The position numbers were made by a program, and so were the translations under genes. DNA of 64,000 bases from Pirellulaceae bacterium (GTDB lineage: Bacteria > Planctomycetota > Planctomycetia > Pirellulales > Pirellulaceae), in contig JAHBXS010000002.1 of the NCBI GenBank assembly GCA_019636375.1, forward strand, positions 399,621-463,620. The letters are read 5' to 3'. Position 1 is the first letter of the stretch; each line of letters starts with the position of its first letter. Below are positions 63,756-64,000 of the stretch, piece after piece. Below the pieces are notes generated by a model. The model had not been told where the DNA came from and did not search any database. It saw only the letters and a list, made by a program, of their open reading frames with translations.

Positions 63756-64000
63756 TCAGTTCGAAAGACCCAAAGAGTGAATTTCACTTTGATTGATCGG
63801 AACGTGTGTCACCACGGGACGGACGTTTTTATCAGTCGCTACACTATGGAGTTTACCCCAAGAAATCCAGATTAGATTCCAGTCGTCGGACTCGGAACCC
63901 CGAAAATCGCGAGAATGTTGAGGTCCTGGAAAAATGCTTGCAAGCCCTCGGCCGCGAACCCCTGCTAGAATTGTCGCACCCAACGGCAGATCACCGCCCC
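63756..64000 (-). CDS. C-terminal end of an unrecognised protein (5' part beyond window)
   Basis: A frame open from the right edge to a stop at 63756 encodes about 80 residues (GGDLPLGATILAGVRGRG near the edge, ending PINQSEIHSLGLSN). It lies 51 bp upstream of the kinase on the same strand. The residue mix is protein-like but I recognise no family. It may be the end of a longer gene in the same unit. Confidence 0.4.
   Translation of the reverse strand, partial: GGDLPLGATILAGVRGRGLASIFPGPQHSRDFRGSESDDWNLIWISWGKLHSVATDKNVRPVVTHVPINQSEIHSLGLSN

Overview
The window looks like chromosome from a Gram-negative planctomycete, probably of the Pirellula/Rhodopirellula kind. The clues are a DUF6797 protein carrying the Pirellula/Verrucomicrobium-type haem-binding domain, a SecA of about 1240 residues with extra insertions, an FHA-GAF-sigma54 activator, a short lysine/alanine histone-H1-like protein, a Kdo transferase (outer membrane with lipid A), and several hairpin intergenic repeat families. 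Taxonomy is inference from gene content; there is no rRNA or tRNA gene in the window.

Layout. 1-23.5 kb lies mostly on the minus strand: a fused UDP-sugar/GDP-mannose pyrophosphorylase (runs off the left edge), metK, an MsbA-like ABC exporter, a glycosyltransferase-FkbM methyltransferase fusion, waaA, secA, an HD hydrolase, a tail-specific protease, and a split KefA-like mechanosensitive channel. Two genes there are on the plus strand (an MBL-fold hydrolase and the FHA-sigma54 activator). 23.5-25.4 kb is a 1.9-kb stretch without convincing genes. Inside it the plus strand flips abruptly from C-rich to G-rich near 23.9 kb and there are 23-bp tandem repeats, DnaA-box-like words and an AT-rich palindrome, so it is a good candidate for a replication origin. 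25.4-47.4 kb holds the H1-like gene, mrp, a degenerate NtrC-like regulator with a coupled partner, ruvB, the fatty-acid genes fabD-fabG-acpP-fabF, a sulfite-oxidase/pentapeptide fusion, an ABC-F ATPase, a DUF4912 protein, and the complete F-type ATP synthase operon (two small membrane proteins, then atpB-E-F-H-A-G-D-C).

47.4-51.3 kb is a small accessory region: two orphan minus-strand genes, arrays of 11-bp repeats, slyX, a 141-bp MITE-like element that has cut off a PIN toxin gene after about 10 codons, its antitoxin-like partner, and a 1.3-kb ISAzo13-like insertion sequence whose left end overlaps the start of that antitoxin. 51.3-64 kb has a minus-strand run (class V aminotransferase, coaD, a phosphotransferase-like kinase, an M28 peptidase), a Tat-exported cyclase-like protein, a MetE-like methyltransferase interrupted by a single in-frame UGA, the large cytochrome/DUF6797 protein, and a Ser/Thr kinase.

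Points most worth checking: the UGA codon in the MetE-like gene (candidate selenocysteine, with a hairpin at the right distance), the origin-like skew switch, the pyrophosphorylase fusion, the Sm-like insertion in SecA, the split KefA pair, and the doubly broken toxin-antitoxin locus.
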